Of a DNA stretch of 64,000 bases, positions 28,067-35,417 are shown piece after piece. The position numbers and the translations under genes are program-made. This DNA is from Pyrinomonadaceae bacterium (lineage in GTDB: Bacteria; Acidobacteriota; Blastocatellia; Pyrinomonadales; Pyrinomonadaceae). The DNA lies in assembly GCA_017983495.1 (NCBI GenBank), contig JAGOBH010000006.1:182178-246177 (forward strand), given 5' to 3'. The stretch's first letter is position 1, and every line of letters starts with the position of its first letter. The notes beneath the pieces are model-generated. The model saw only the letters and a list, made by a program, of their open reading frames with translations. It did no database searches and had not been told where the DNA came from.

Positions 28067-28482
28067 TTTGAGTGGGTGCCGGCAACCCGATCGCGGTGGC
28101 TGTGCATCACACTTTGTGACGGTTTTATCCGCGAACTCTAGCGAGTCTTGTTTGGTTCTCCTTTGGGGGCTTGCTAGAGTTCGCGGATAATTTTTTTGTA
28201 ATGTACCTATTACTGTTAAAATCGAGGGATTGTGACGCTTGTCACTGTAAGACCTGACGATCATCTGACACTGTCTAAGTTACGAGTCCTTATTGGATCG
28301 GGATCGGGCCGCGACGGGCAAAATTCGTGCGTCTCAGTTAGAAAACAGCATCCGATCTGTATATCGCGGCGAAATGAGAGATTGGATTACCCAATCGGGG
28401 AATTCACGCTTGTTTATGGACGATAGCTTCGGTAAAATATTAGTTTGGTAATTAGACTACTTTTTAAGAAATACATATCAAG
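28067..28482 (+). other. 416-base intergenic region before gltA
   Basis: The first part holds a strong terminator hairpin (28125-28197). The remaining ~285 bases are the gltA upstream region. It contains a short hairpin (GATTGG/CCAATC) and A/T-rich sequence just before the ATG, but I see no gene, convincing -35/-10 pair or known riboswitch. Short open frames here have no ribosome site or family resemblance. Confidence 0.6.
28125..28197 (+). terminator. Long-stem terminator
   Basis: An 18-bp perfect stem: TTATCCGCGAACTCTAGC (28125-28142) against its exact reverse complement (28173-28190), a 30-base loop, then seven T (28191-28197). The stem is unusually long for a terminator and may derive from a palindromic repeat. 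Confidence 0.85.
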
Positions 28483-29622
28483 ATGAGCACTGGAACAGAA
28501 CAAACAGCCGCAGCCGAGGGACTTCGCGGAGTGGTCGCAGCTCAAAGTGCGATCGGCGACGTCAACGGCGAAGAAGGGATCCTGATCTATCAGGGTTATG
28601 ATATTCACGATCTTGCCGAGCATTCGACCTTTGAGGAGGTTGTTTTCTTGCTTTGGAACGGCCGCCTGCCTAAGGCAGACGAACTCGCAGCTCTTAAAGC
28701 TGAGATCCGTGCCAATTACGAAGTCCCGGCCGAGGTCATTTCAATGATGAAGCAGTTTCCGAAGACGGCCGATCCGATGGACGTGCTTCGTACTACTGTG
28801 TCATCACTCGATTTTTACGATGACAACGGTCATGGTACCGATCGCGAGCACGCGGTTAAGGCGGCGATGAAGCTGACCGGACAGATCGGCACGCTTGCGG
28901 CCGCGTGGGACCGCATCCGTAACGGCAAGGAGGTTGTCGCTCCTGACCACACGCTTGGTATTGCAGAGAATTTTCTCTACATGCTCCGCGGCGAGCGCGC
29001 CGACGCCGATGAGGCTCACTTGTTCGATGTATGCCTTATTCTGCATGCTGATCACGAACTGAATGCATCGACCTTCACGACTCGCGTAGTTTCCGGCACA
29101 TTGGCTGGGATGTACGGTGCGGTGACTGCCGGCATTGCTGCACTCGCCGGGCCGCTTCATGGTGGAGCCAACACCAATGTTATGAAGATGCTCATCGAGA
29201 TCGGTGAACTCGATAAGGTTGACGGTTGGCTCGATAAGGCTTTGGAAGAAAAACGTAAGATCATGGGTATCGGCCATGCGGTATACAAGACCGAAGACCC
29301 GCGTGCGACATGGCTTCGTAAGTATTCGAAGCACATGGCGGATAAAAAGGGCGTTTCGAAATGGTATGAAATGTCCATGAGAATCGAGCAGTTGATGCTC
29401 GAGAAAAAGGGAATGCACCCGAATGTGGACTTCTACTCAGCATCGACCTATTATCTGATGGATATCCCGCTCGACCTTTACACTCCGATATTCGCTGTTA
29501 GCCGGATTTCGGGATGGACAGGCCACATTCTGGAACAATATGGCCACAATAAGTTGATTCGGCCGCGTGCGGAGTACATTGGTGCCCGTGACCTGAAATA
29601 CGTTTCCATCGGCGAAAGATAA
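28483..29622 (+). CDS. gltA: Citrate synthase
   Basis: Condenses oxaloacetate with acetyl-CoA at the entry to the TCA cycle. The 379-residue protein is of the shorter type found in many bacteria and shares its length with 2-methylcitrate synthases. Active-site motifs are intact: GPLHGGANTNVMKML, MGIGHAVYKTEDPRA (His of the HAVYK loop), and VDFYSASTYYLMDIPLDLYTPIFAVSRISGWTGHILEQ with the catalytic Asp. The N-terminal GIEG-like segment reads EEGILIYQGYDIHDLAEHSTFEEVVFLLWNG. No methylcitrate-pathway genes are adjacent, so citrate synthase is the better call. There is no obvious ribosome site before the ATG. Confidence 0.9.
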   Translation: MSTGTEQTAAAEGLRGVVAAQSAIGDVNGEEGILIYQGYDIHDLAEHSTFEEVVFLLWNGRLPKADELAALKAEIRANYEVPAEVISMMKQFPKTADPMDVLRTTVSSLDFYDDNGHGTDREHAVKAAMKLTGQIGTLAAAWDRIRNGKEVVAPDHTLGIAENFLYMLRGERADADEAHLFDVCLILHADHELNASTFTTRVVSGTLAGMYGAVTAGIAALAGPLHGGANTNVMKMLIEIGELDKVDGWLDKALEEKRKIMGIGHAVYKTEDPRATWLRKYSKHMADKKGVSKWYEMSMRIEQLMLEKKGMHPNVDFYSASTYYLMDIPLDLYTPIFAVSRISGWTGHILEQYGHNKLIRPRAEYIGARDLKYVSIGER

Positions 29623-29645
29623 TTCATTGCCGAAGGTTAGTCTTG

Positions 29646-29685
29646 AAAGCACGGATGTGACCCAGTCATGTCCGTGCTTTTTCCT
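29646..29685 (+). terminator. Intrinsic terminator of gltA
   Basis: AAAGCACGGA (29646-29655) pairs perfectly with TCCGTGCTTT (29671-29680) and runs into TTCC. Confidence 0.85.
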
Positions 29686-29715
29686 TCAGATCGCCTTGTC
29701 AGATTGAGGGTGAAT

Positions 29716-29744
29716 TCGACACCATTTAACGGTCAGCGTACAAT
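29716..29744 (+). promoter_or_regulatory. Sigma-70-type promoter of the NHL-repeat gene
   Basis: TCGACA (29716-29721, one mismatch to consensus), 17-base spacer, TACAAT (29739-29744). The ATG at 29757 is 12 bases after the hexamer, so the leader would be about 6 bases. Confidence 0.65.
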
Positions 29745-29756
29745 CGTTTTAACAAG

Positions 29757-30785
29757 ATGAATCAAGCAGGAAAGATAATAGCGATCGAACCGATTTACGC
29801 GATACCGGGAGGCGAGATATCGGTCGAAACGGATGGTTTTCAAGTGGATATGCGAGGCGGAAGCGGCGTATTTATCGGCGGTGAACGCTGCCGTTTGATC
29901 GCCGCTTCGTCGTCCCGAATCTTGGCGATCGTGCCTGAGGGGATTGCGTCGGAACATACGAATGTTCATCTCGAAAGCGGCGGCGTTCAGAGCGAGCCGT
30001 TCCCGATGGTCGTGGGCAAGCGTTTGGTTGGCGACATGCACATTGTCGCAAACCCAGCGGTTGACCCGACAGATGACGCATTGATCTTGACCAGGTCCGG
30101 CTCTCGCGGGCAACAACTGGAGGCAACTCTTTTTCGCCTCGAACCCGATGGTTATCTGGACGAGATGCCCGAAGCGATACTTAACCCGACCGGTATTGCG
30201 TTCGACAGGGAAGGACAGATGTTCGTGACCAACCGTGCACAGGGTGAGGTCTATTCGATCGGTCGCGACGGTAATAGTTCGGTCTACGCGACGGGGCTTG
30301 GCATTGCAACCGGGATTGCATTTGATGCGCAGGGCACGATGTTTGTTGGTGATCGTTCGGGTACGGTCCACCGTATGAAGGATTACGCTGAACCCGAAAC
30401 GTTTGCCGTACTCGATCCGTCGGTGGCTGCATATCATATGGCATTTGGCCCGGATGGGCGGCTATTTGTGACGGCTCCCGGCCTCGCAAGTCATGACGCT
30501 GTGCATGTCGTGGATAAGGAAGGCTTTGACGATACTTTTTTCCGCGGCTTGGGCCGGCCGCAAGGATTGGCTTTTGACGCTGACGGCAACTTGTATGTGG
30601 CCGCATGTTTCAGGGGACGACACGGAGTCGTCAAGATCTCGGCTGATGGCCAGACAGGCGAGCATTTTGTTGCCGGAAACAACGTCGTCGGTCTTTGTTT
30701 CACCCGAAAGGGCGAGATGATCATCGCAACAAACCACAGTGTGTTTTCGATCCCTTGCGGAATCAAGGGGACACTTCTAAATTAG
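29757..30785 (+). CDS. IPT/TIG plus NHL/SMP-30-like beta-propeller protein
   Basis: A 342-residue protein without a signal peptide. Residues ~5-90 look like an IPT/TIG immunoglobulin-like domain (IAIEPIYAIPGGEISVETDGF...CRLIAASSSRILAIVPEG). Residues ~100-335 are repeats of the NHL/SMP-30 beta-propeller kind: NPTGIAFDREGQMFVTNRAQGEVYSI, ATGIAFDAQGTMFVGDRSGTVHRM, MAFGPDGRLFVTAP, PQGLAFDADGNLYVAACF and VVGLCFTRKGEMIIATN. SMP-30/gluconolactonase relatives use such propellers for lactone hydrolysis; here no metal-ligand set stands out, so binding or scaffolding is equally possible. It is probably a single-gene transcript between two other transcription units. Confidence 0.8.
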   Translation: MNQAGKIIAIEPIYAIPGGEISVETDGFQVDMRGGSGVFIGGERCRLIAASSSRILAIVPEGIASEHTNVHLESGGVQSEPFPMVVGKRLVGDMHIVANPAVDPTDDALILTRSGSRGQQLEATLFRLEPDGYLDEMPEAILNPTGIAFDREGQMFVTNRAQGEVYSIGRDGNSSVYATGLGIATGIAFDAQGTMFVGDRSGTVHRMKDYAEPETFAVLDPSVAAYHMAFGPDGRLFVTAPGLASHDAVHVVDKEGFDDTFFRGLGRPQGLAFDADGNLYVAACFRGRHGVVKISADGQTGEHFVAGNNVVGLCFTRKGEMIIATNHSVFSIPCGIKGTLLN

Positions 30786-30846
30786 CCATTTGTCATTTGC
30801 AGAACTTCTTGCATTCTCTCCACCAACATCAATAAGATAGTGGGTA

Positions 30847-31833
30847 ATGACACGGACCACTTTTTTCGCTATAGCTGCTCTCATTTTGATTTCGTTGTCG
30901 CTCTTCTTTGCGTCTTGCAAGGGCAGGATCGACATCCCGACCGAATTTCCAACTCCGGAACCGCCGCCTAAAAGCACGCCGTTGCCCAAGATCGAATTGA
31001 AACCCGATGCGGAACTTACGACACAAATCGCAAAGATCGCGGAGGTGGCCAAAGGGAAAGTTGGGGTCGCTGCAGTTGTTGTCGAGACAGGCCAGTTCGC
31101 CGGGTTGAATGCTGAGCAGCAATTCCCGATGCAAAGCGTTTACAAACTGCCAATTGCCATGGCGGTGATGGAACAGATCAAGCGTGGGGAATTGGCTCTC
31201 GACGAAAAGATCGGTGTTTCAAAAGAGGATATGGTTCGGGCCGGTCAGCGTTCACAGCTGCGTGATGCTAACCCTAACGGCGGCGAATTTACGATTCGCG
31301 AACTTATACTGTTGTCATTGGTCGAAAGTGACGGAACCGCAAGTGATGTACTGATGCGTGTCGCCGGGGGGGCCGTCGAGATACAGGCCTTTCTCACCCA
31401 GATCGGAATCAGAGACATCAAAGTCGTTAATTCAGAAAAAGAGATCGGTCGCGATTGGGAAACTCAATATCAGAACTGGGCGACGCCATTGGCGGCGGTC
31501 GAGCTGCTTCGCGGAATGCGTGAATGGAGCGGCGAATCGGATGTCGATGAAAAGGAACTTGTCCTTCATCGATTTATGATCGATTCGGTACCTGGAACAA
31601 AGCGTTTGAAGAGCGAGTTGCCGAAGGGAACTGTCGTTGCTCACAAAACCGGCACTTCAGGCACCCAGAATGGGATCACAGCGGCGACCAATGATATCGG
31701 AATTATCTGGCTGCCCAACGGAAAGCATCTGGCGATCGCCGTTTTTGTTTCCGACTCGCAGGCAGACGAAAAGACGCGTGAAGCCGTGATCGCTAAGATC
31801 ACAAAGGCGATTTGGGAAAAATGGAAAGGATGA
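30847..31833 (+). CDS. Class A beta-lactamase, subclass A2 (PER/CfxA-like)
   Basis: A periplasmic serine beta-lactamase of 328 residues that hydrolyses beta-lactam rings. The N-terminus is a lipoprotein-like signal with a Cys (SLFFASCKG). Motifs: S-x-x-K as QSVYKLPIA, the SDN equivalent as SDGTAS (the Asn is Gly), and the KTG triad as HKTGTSG. The stretch QYQNWATPLAAVELL after the omega loop matches the A2 subclass that includes PER enzymes. The region with the usual deacylation Glu is divergent (SEKEIGRDWE), so which Glu acts cannot be settled here. There is no mobile element nearby; it looks like a resident chromosomal gene. Activity on specific drugs cannot be inferred. Confidence 0.9.
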   Translation: MTRTTFFAIAALILISLSLFFASCKGRIDIPTEFPTPEPPPKSTPLPKIELKPDAELTTQIAKIAEVAKGKVGVAAVVVETGQFAGLNAEQQFPMQSVYKLPIAMAVMEQIKRGELALDEKIGVSKEDMVRAGQRSQLRDANPNGGEFTIRELILLSLVESDGTASDVLMRVAGGAVEIQAFLTQIGIRDIKVVNSEKEIGRDWETQYQNWATPLAAVELLRGMREWSGESDVDEKELVLHRFMIDSVPGTKRLKSELPKGTVVAHKTGTSGTQNGITAATNDIGIIWLPNGKHLAIAVFVSDSQADEKTREAVIAKITKAIWEKWKG

Positions 31834-31982
31834 CATTACCGTGAATGTTGGCAAACATCACAGTTGTTTTGGCCATCACATTGAATGGGTGTAGACTATC
31901 GGTAAACATCAATAGATTTTTCGGCGCACTTGTTTCCAAATTGATATTGACCATGTTGTCTAACGAATAAGGAGTAACAGCG

Positions 31983-32573
31983 ATGAAGAAAAACACGATA
32001 TTGTTCATAACGGCGATAGTTCTGACGACCGCATTTGTATTTTTGGCCACTGATCTGGCGGGCACTCGAAGTAATGCTCAAAAGCCGGAGGATCCGAAAA
32101 TGCCTGACGTCCTTGTGATGTCTAAGGACGCAAAACTCGGACAGGTTACTTTCGATCATAAAAAGCACACGGGCGGCACTTACACGATCGATCAGAGCGG
32201 AGCGATTGCATGTATCTCTTGCCATCATACGGCTCAACCGGCAGCCGATATAGCAAAGCATCCGCCGCTTAAGACGGCATGGCCGGCCGACAGGACCACC
32301 ACGCTCACTCTCGACCTGTTTACTAAAAATCCAAGCGGTGCGGGAGCAACGGCGTGCCGTGATTGCCATGCCCGCGCAGGAGAAAAACCGAAACTGCTCG
32401 CGACAATGCCCGAGATCAAACATGAGGGAAGTCCCGCGCTGATCTCTTTAAACAATCAGAATGCTATGCACCGTACCTGTGCCGGATGCCACACCGAGGT
32501 CAAAAAGACCGTTCCGGCATCCAAAGCACCGACCCAAAATCAATGCATGATGTGCCATAAAAAGGCTGCCTAG
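31983..32573 (+). CDS. Tetraheme cytochrome c (cytochrome c3-like), secreted
   Basis: A 196-residue periplasmic electron carrier. The signal helix is about residues 5-24 (TILFITAIVLTTAFVFLAT). Four heme-attachment sites are visible: CISCH, CRDCH, CAGCH and CMMCH. The first is preceded by VTFDHKKHTGGTY, the FDHKxH pattern with axial histidines found in class III cytochromes. Spacing between hemes is uneven (a ~45-residue gap between sites 1 and 2). No partner reductase, cytochrome assembly or quinone-linked gene is adjacent. GGAGT lies 9 bases before the ATG. A weak promoter (TTGGCC, 17 bases, TAGACT at 31869-31897) is possible. Confidence 0.9.
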   Translation: MKKNTILFITAIVLTTAFVFLATDLAGTRSNAQKPEDPKMPDVLVMSKDAKLGQVTFDHKKHTGGTYTIDQSGAIACISCHHTAQPAADIAKHPPLKTAWPADRTTTLTLDLFTKNPSGAGATACRDCHARAGEKPKLLATMPEIKHEGSPALISLNNQNAMHRTCAGCHTEVKKTVPASKAPTQNQCMMCHKKAA

Positions 32574-32589
32574 AAATTCACCTAAATAA

Positions 32590-32628
32590 GAAAGGCCGCG
32601 GATCACGAGATCCGCGGCCTTTCTATTT
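32590..32628. terminator. Bidirectional terminator between convergent genes
   Basis: A 15-bp perfect stem: GAAAGGCCGCGGATC (32590-32604) with its exact complement (32609-32623) and a four-base loop, T-rich on the + side. It separates the cytochrome from the convergent DUF2911 gene. Confidence 0.88.
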
Positions 32629-32639
32629 TAGATCTGTGG

Positions 32640-33599
32640 TCACTGTTTACCGGCTTTAATGTCCGCGAATCGTTTCTCAAACGCCGCGGTATCAGCCTTA
32701 TCCGCCTTGCCCCTGGCGATCGCAGCGTCGGCAACGATAATTGCCTCGTCTTTTCGGCCGCTCGCCAACAAGATGTTGGCCTTAGCTGACAGATTGCCGA
32801 AGGTCTCTTTGCCCTTGATCGATTCGTCAACGGCCTTCAATGCCTGTGCGAACCACTCTTTAGCAATGTCTGCCTGCTTGTTCTGCACAGCAAACTGTGC
32901 GGCCGAGAACGGGGTACGGAAATCATCCGACTTGGCCGACGCAACCGAGGCCTTAGCATTTTTGATCGTTGTCGCGACGACATCCTTGATCTCGACGGTG
33001 AACGGAACCCATACCTTCTCCCACATGATGTTCACAGTTGCCGAGTTTTCCGTAACGGGGTCGATCGTAAAGAGCATCCATTCCTGACTATGCGGCGATG
33101 ATTTCGGGGTCGCTTTTACACGGAGCGTGTCTTTTTTGGGGTCGTAGTTAAAGCTACCCCACTGATTTGCAGTGCCGTTAAAAACGATCACCCATTCGGT
33201 CTTTCCAGGAATGGTGTGCAGACTGTAACTTCCGGCCGGCAGCGGTTGTCCGTTTATGAGGACATCGTCGGTCACGATGAACTGGGTGGCATCGTTTGCA
33301 CCGGTTCGCCAGATGTGGCCGTATGCAACAATCGGGGCACCGGCTGGTCTCGTATTACCGTTGTCGAGCGTCATTTCGCCCTTTCCGGCTAACTCGGGTG
33401 GTGCGTCACCCCAGATCTTACGGCCTTTGACACCGGGTCGAAAGTAGCTGATCGTGACATCGGTGACACCTATCGTTTGTGTCACGCTCGCCTTCTGGCT
33501 GCCGCGGGGTGTTTTTATTTGGGCCTTGACCGCCACGGCGGCAACTGCCACGAGTGAAAAGAGTGCGAATGTGAATAATACGCGCCTTAATGATCTCAT
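32640..33599 (-). CDS. DUF2911 secreted protein
   Basis: A 319-residue protein starting at 33599, where GAGGAG stands 7 bases upstream; an ATG at 33614 would contain that site and is less likely. A signal peptide precedes the DUF2911 domain (about residues 30-190): VTISYFRPGVKGRKIWG, YGHIWRTGANDATQFIVTDDV, LPAGSYSLHTIPGKTEWVIVFN and the WGSFNYDPKKDTLRV segment. The domain is widespread in Bacteroidota and Acidobacteriota and its role is unknown. The C-terminal ~100 residues are helical and TPR-like (AQFAVQNKQADIAKEWFAQALKAVDE, ...ANILLASGRKDEAIIVADAAIARG). No neighbour suggests a pathway. Confidence 0.85.
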   Translation of the reverse strand: MRSLRRVLFTFALFSLVAVAAVAVKAQIKTPRGSQKASVTQTIGVTDVTISYFRPGVKGRKIWGDAPPELAGKGEMTLDNGNTRPAGAPIVAYGHIWRTGANDATQFIVTDDVLINGQPLPAGSYSLHTIPGKTEWVIVFNGTANQWGSFNYDPKKDTLRVKATPKSSPHSQEWMLFTIDPVTENSATVNIMWEKVWVPFTVEIKDVVATTIKNAKASVASAKSDDFRTPFSAAQFAVQNKQADIAKEWFAQALKAVDESIKGKETFGNLSAKANILLASGRKDEAIIVADAAIARGKADKADTAAFEKRFADIKAGKQ

Positions 33600-33911
33600 C
33601 TGTTTACTCCTCATATCTTGTAATATAACCGACCAGGAAATTGGTGAACTTCAATTATGCAACGGTCGAGCAAATGCGGACAAATCCTGTATTTATAATC
33701 TTCCAATAATCCACGAGCAGGTTCCATCGAGATCCTCTCCACGATTCGTTGGCTTCAGGAGAAATTTGATCGGTAGGATCTTCCCGAAATGGCTCACGTT
33801 CATACGATATGGAGTCAAAGCGGCGTCCGATTTATGCTGAATTCTAATCAAAGCCTGCAAAAACGACTTTGGCACGGCGTTCGCAATAACAGCGGCGGAG
33901 GTATTGCAGCA
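33600..33911 (+). other. 312-base divergent intergenic region
   Basis: This separates the minus-strand DUF2911 gene from the plus-strand YxxGY gene. A TATAAT-like hexamer occurs near 33695 without a matching -35. The plus-strand frame of the next gene extends upstream to 33789 with no ribosome site, so I treat that extension as untranslated leader. I see no further gene. Confidence 0.5.
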
Positions 33912-34391
33912 ATGAATACTAATAAATTAATCAGAACACTCAAGAGCTTTGGATTGGCGTTCGCACTTGTTTTTGGAATTGTGGTAATTTCCGGTTACGA
34001 TGTGAATGCTCAGAACCGGGGCAATGGTCGTCAAAACGATGATCGATACGATCAGCGAGATCGAGACGATTGGAATTACGGCCAAAATCGACAAGCTGAT
34101 CGATATAACGGCCGGGACCAAAATGGCAACCAAAGTTATCGCTTTGCGTTTCAGAAAGGCTACAAGGACGGAATGAAGCAGGCCAAGCGTGACGTCCGAG
34201 GCTACCGCAATAACAATGGCGGATACGGAAACAACGGTGGCAACGGCAGTTACGGAAATAACCGAAATCGGGGTAACAACGGGACTGACGTTCAGGCCTA
34301 CAGACAGGGCTACCAGCGTGGTTATCGAGAAGTAATGGATCGCGAACGGTACAACAATGGCAACAGACGCTCCAGCATCTGGCCGTTCTAG
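33912..34391 (+). CDS. Small secreted Asn/Gly/Arg-rich YxxGY protein
   Basis: A 159-residue protein. The ATG at 33912 has GGAGG 10 bases upstream and gives a signal peptide (LIRTLKSFGLAFALVFGIVVIS, cleavage near VNAQ); the upstream in-frame ATG at 33789 lacks both. The mature protein is Asn-, Gly- and Arg-rich with low complexity (NRGNGRQNDDRYDQRDRDD, NNNGGYGNNGG) and holds two aromatic repeat units: YRFAFQKGYKDGMKQAKRD and YRQGYQRGYREVMDRER. These resemble the repeats in the protein at 26996. Function unknown; the composition suits a disordered envelope or nucleic-acid/polyanion-binding protein. Confidence 0.72.
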   Translation: MNTNKLIRTLKSFGLAFALVFGIVVISGYDVNAQNRGNGRQNDDRYDQRDRDDWNYGQNRQADRYNGRDQNGNQSYRFAFQKGYKDGMKQAKRDVRGYRNNNGGYGNNGGNGSYGNNRNRGNNGTDVQAYRQGYQRGYREVMDRERYNNGNRRSSIWPF

Positions 34392-34468
34392 TTAAATACC
34401 GGTTTCCATTGAACTGAGAAGGTTCGGACAGTGATGCCCGAGCCTTTTTCGACATTTGAATCGATCAC

Positions 34469-35119
34469 CTAGCTCACTAAATTCAGGAAATGTCCCATTC
34501 TGAACTTTTTGACGTTGAGATATTTCTCGGTGTCCTTAGATGGTTTGAACTCAATGGGGATACGTTCTACGATCTCCAATCCTCCTTCACGCATCGCCTG
34601 TATTTTTTCAGGATTGTTCGACATTGCCAGCACTTTGCGAACACCGAGATCGCAAAGTATCTCGACACATTGGCCGTATTCTCTGAGATCGACCTCAAGC
34701 CCTAATCTGAGATTTGCCTCGATGGTGTCAGCACCTTCGTCCTGGAGAGCGTAGGCCCGGATCTTGTTAATGATGCCGATGCCGCGGCCTTCCTGCTGCT
34801 GGTAGACGACAACGCCGAAACCGGCTTTTTCGATCGTTTGCATTGCGAGTTGGAGTTGATTGCCGCAGTCGCATTTCGCCGAATGAAAGACATCGCCGGT
34901 CAGGCACTGCGAATGGATACGAACCGGTACCGGTATATTCTGATCGAAGTCACCCTTGTAAACGCAGACGAATTCCTCGCTGCTGGTCAGGGAGCGATAC
35001 CCCGCGATCCGAAACTCGCCGAAATCAGTGGGAAGCCGAGCGTCGGCAACTTTTTCAACGGTCAGCGATTTTGAAGTAAATGCTCCGGAAATCTCGTTTA
35101 TTATCGTGTTTGTGATCAT
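34469..35119 (-). CDS. ribA: GTP cyclohydrolase II
   Basis: The first enzyme of riboflavin synthesis; it opens GTP to a diaminopyrimidine, formate and pyrophosphate. The 216 residues are normal for a stand-alone RibA. Motifs: [24 protein letters not shown] with the three zinc cysteines (C-x-10-C-x-C pattern), QQEGRGIGI with the catalytic Arg region, and the [12 protein letters not shown] segment. The last residues ([11 protein letters not shown]) are typical. It is not fused to RibB, and no other rib gene is present, so the pathway genes are scattered. No convincing ribosome site stands before the ATG at 35119. Confidence 0.93.
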   Translation of the reverse strand: MITNTIINEISGAFTSKSLTVEKVADARLPTDFGEFRIAGYRSLTSSEEFVCVYKGDFDQNIPVPVRIHSQCLTGDVFHSAKCDCGNQLQLAMQTIEKAGFGVVVYQQQEGRGIGIINKIRAYALQDEGADTIEANLRLGLEVDLREYGQCVEILCDLGVRKVLAMSNNPEKIQAMREGGLEIVERIPIEFKPSKDTEKYLNVKKFRMGHFLNLVS

Positions 35120-35354
35120 GTTTTATGTCGTTCAACAAAAAATGCGTCCTGGAGATCCTGAATTACAGATTACTATCCGAGATTCAACGACTAAGCTATT
35201 TCATAACGAAATGGGTTTCGAACGATTGCGTCAGTTGGATTCATTCGCACTGACAGGTACATTGGTTTGCAACAGAAAGGACCGCCGTGTCCAGCATCCA
35301 GTCGAAAGTTTACCTCTGACAAGACCGGCCTACGGCGTTAGTTAAAACATCGGT

Positions 35355-35390
35355 CAAAAAAAGGACCCCACAATTGGTGAAGTCCTCTTT
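35355..35390 (-). terminator. Intrinsic terminator of the EF-G-like gene
   Basis: On the minus strand AAAGAGGAC pairs with GTCCTTTTT (one G.U pair) around a ~15-base loop and runs into eight T. Confidence 0.75.
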
Positions 35391-35417
35391 CCAGCGTGTT
35401 AGTGATTCAGTCTTCGA

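Noticed and set aside
30847..31833. Beta-lactamase as a recently acquired resistance gene
   Set aside because: No IS, integron site or composition shift is visible around it.
35028..35345. 105-residue plus-strand frame between ribA and the EF-G-like gene
   Set aside because: It overlaps the 5' end of ribA on the other strand, has no ribosome site and no recognisable domain.
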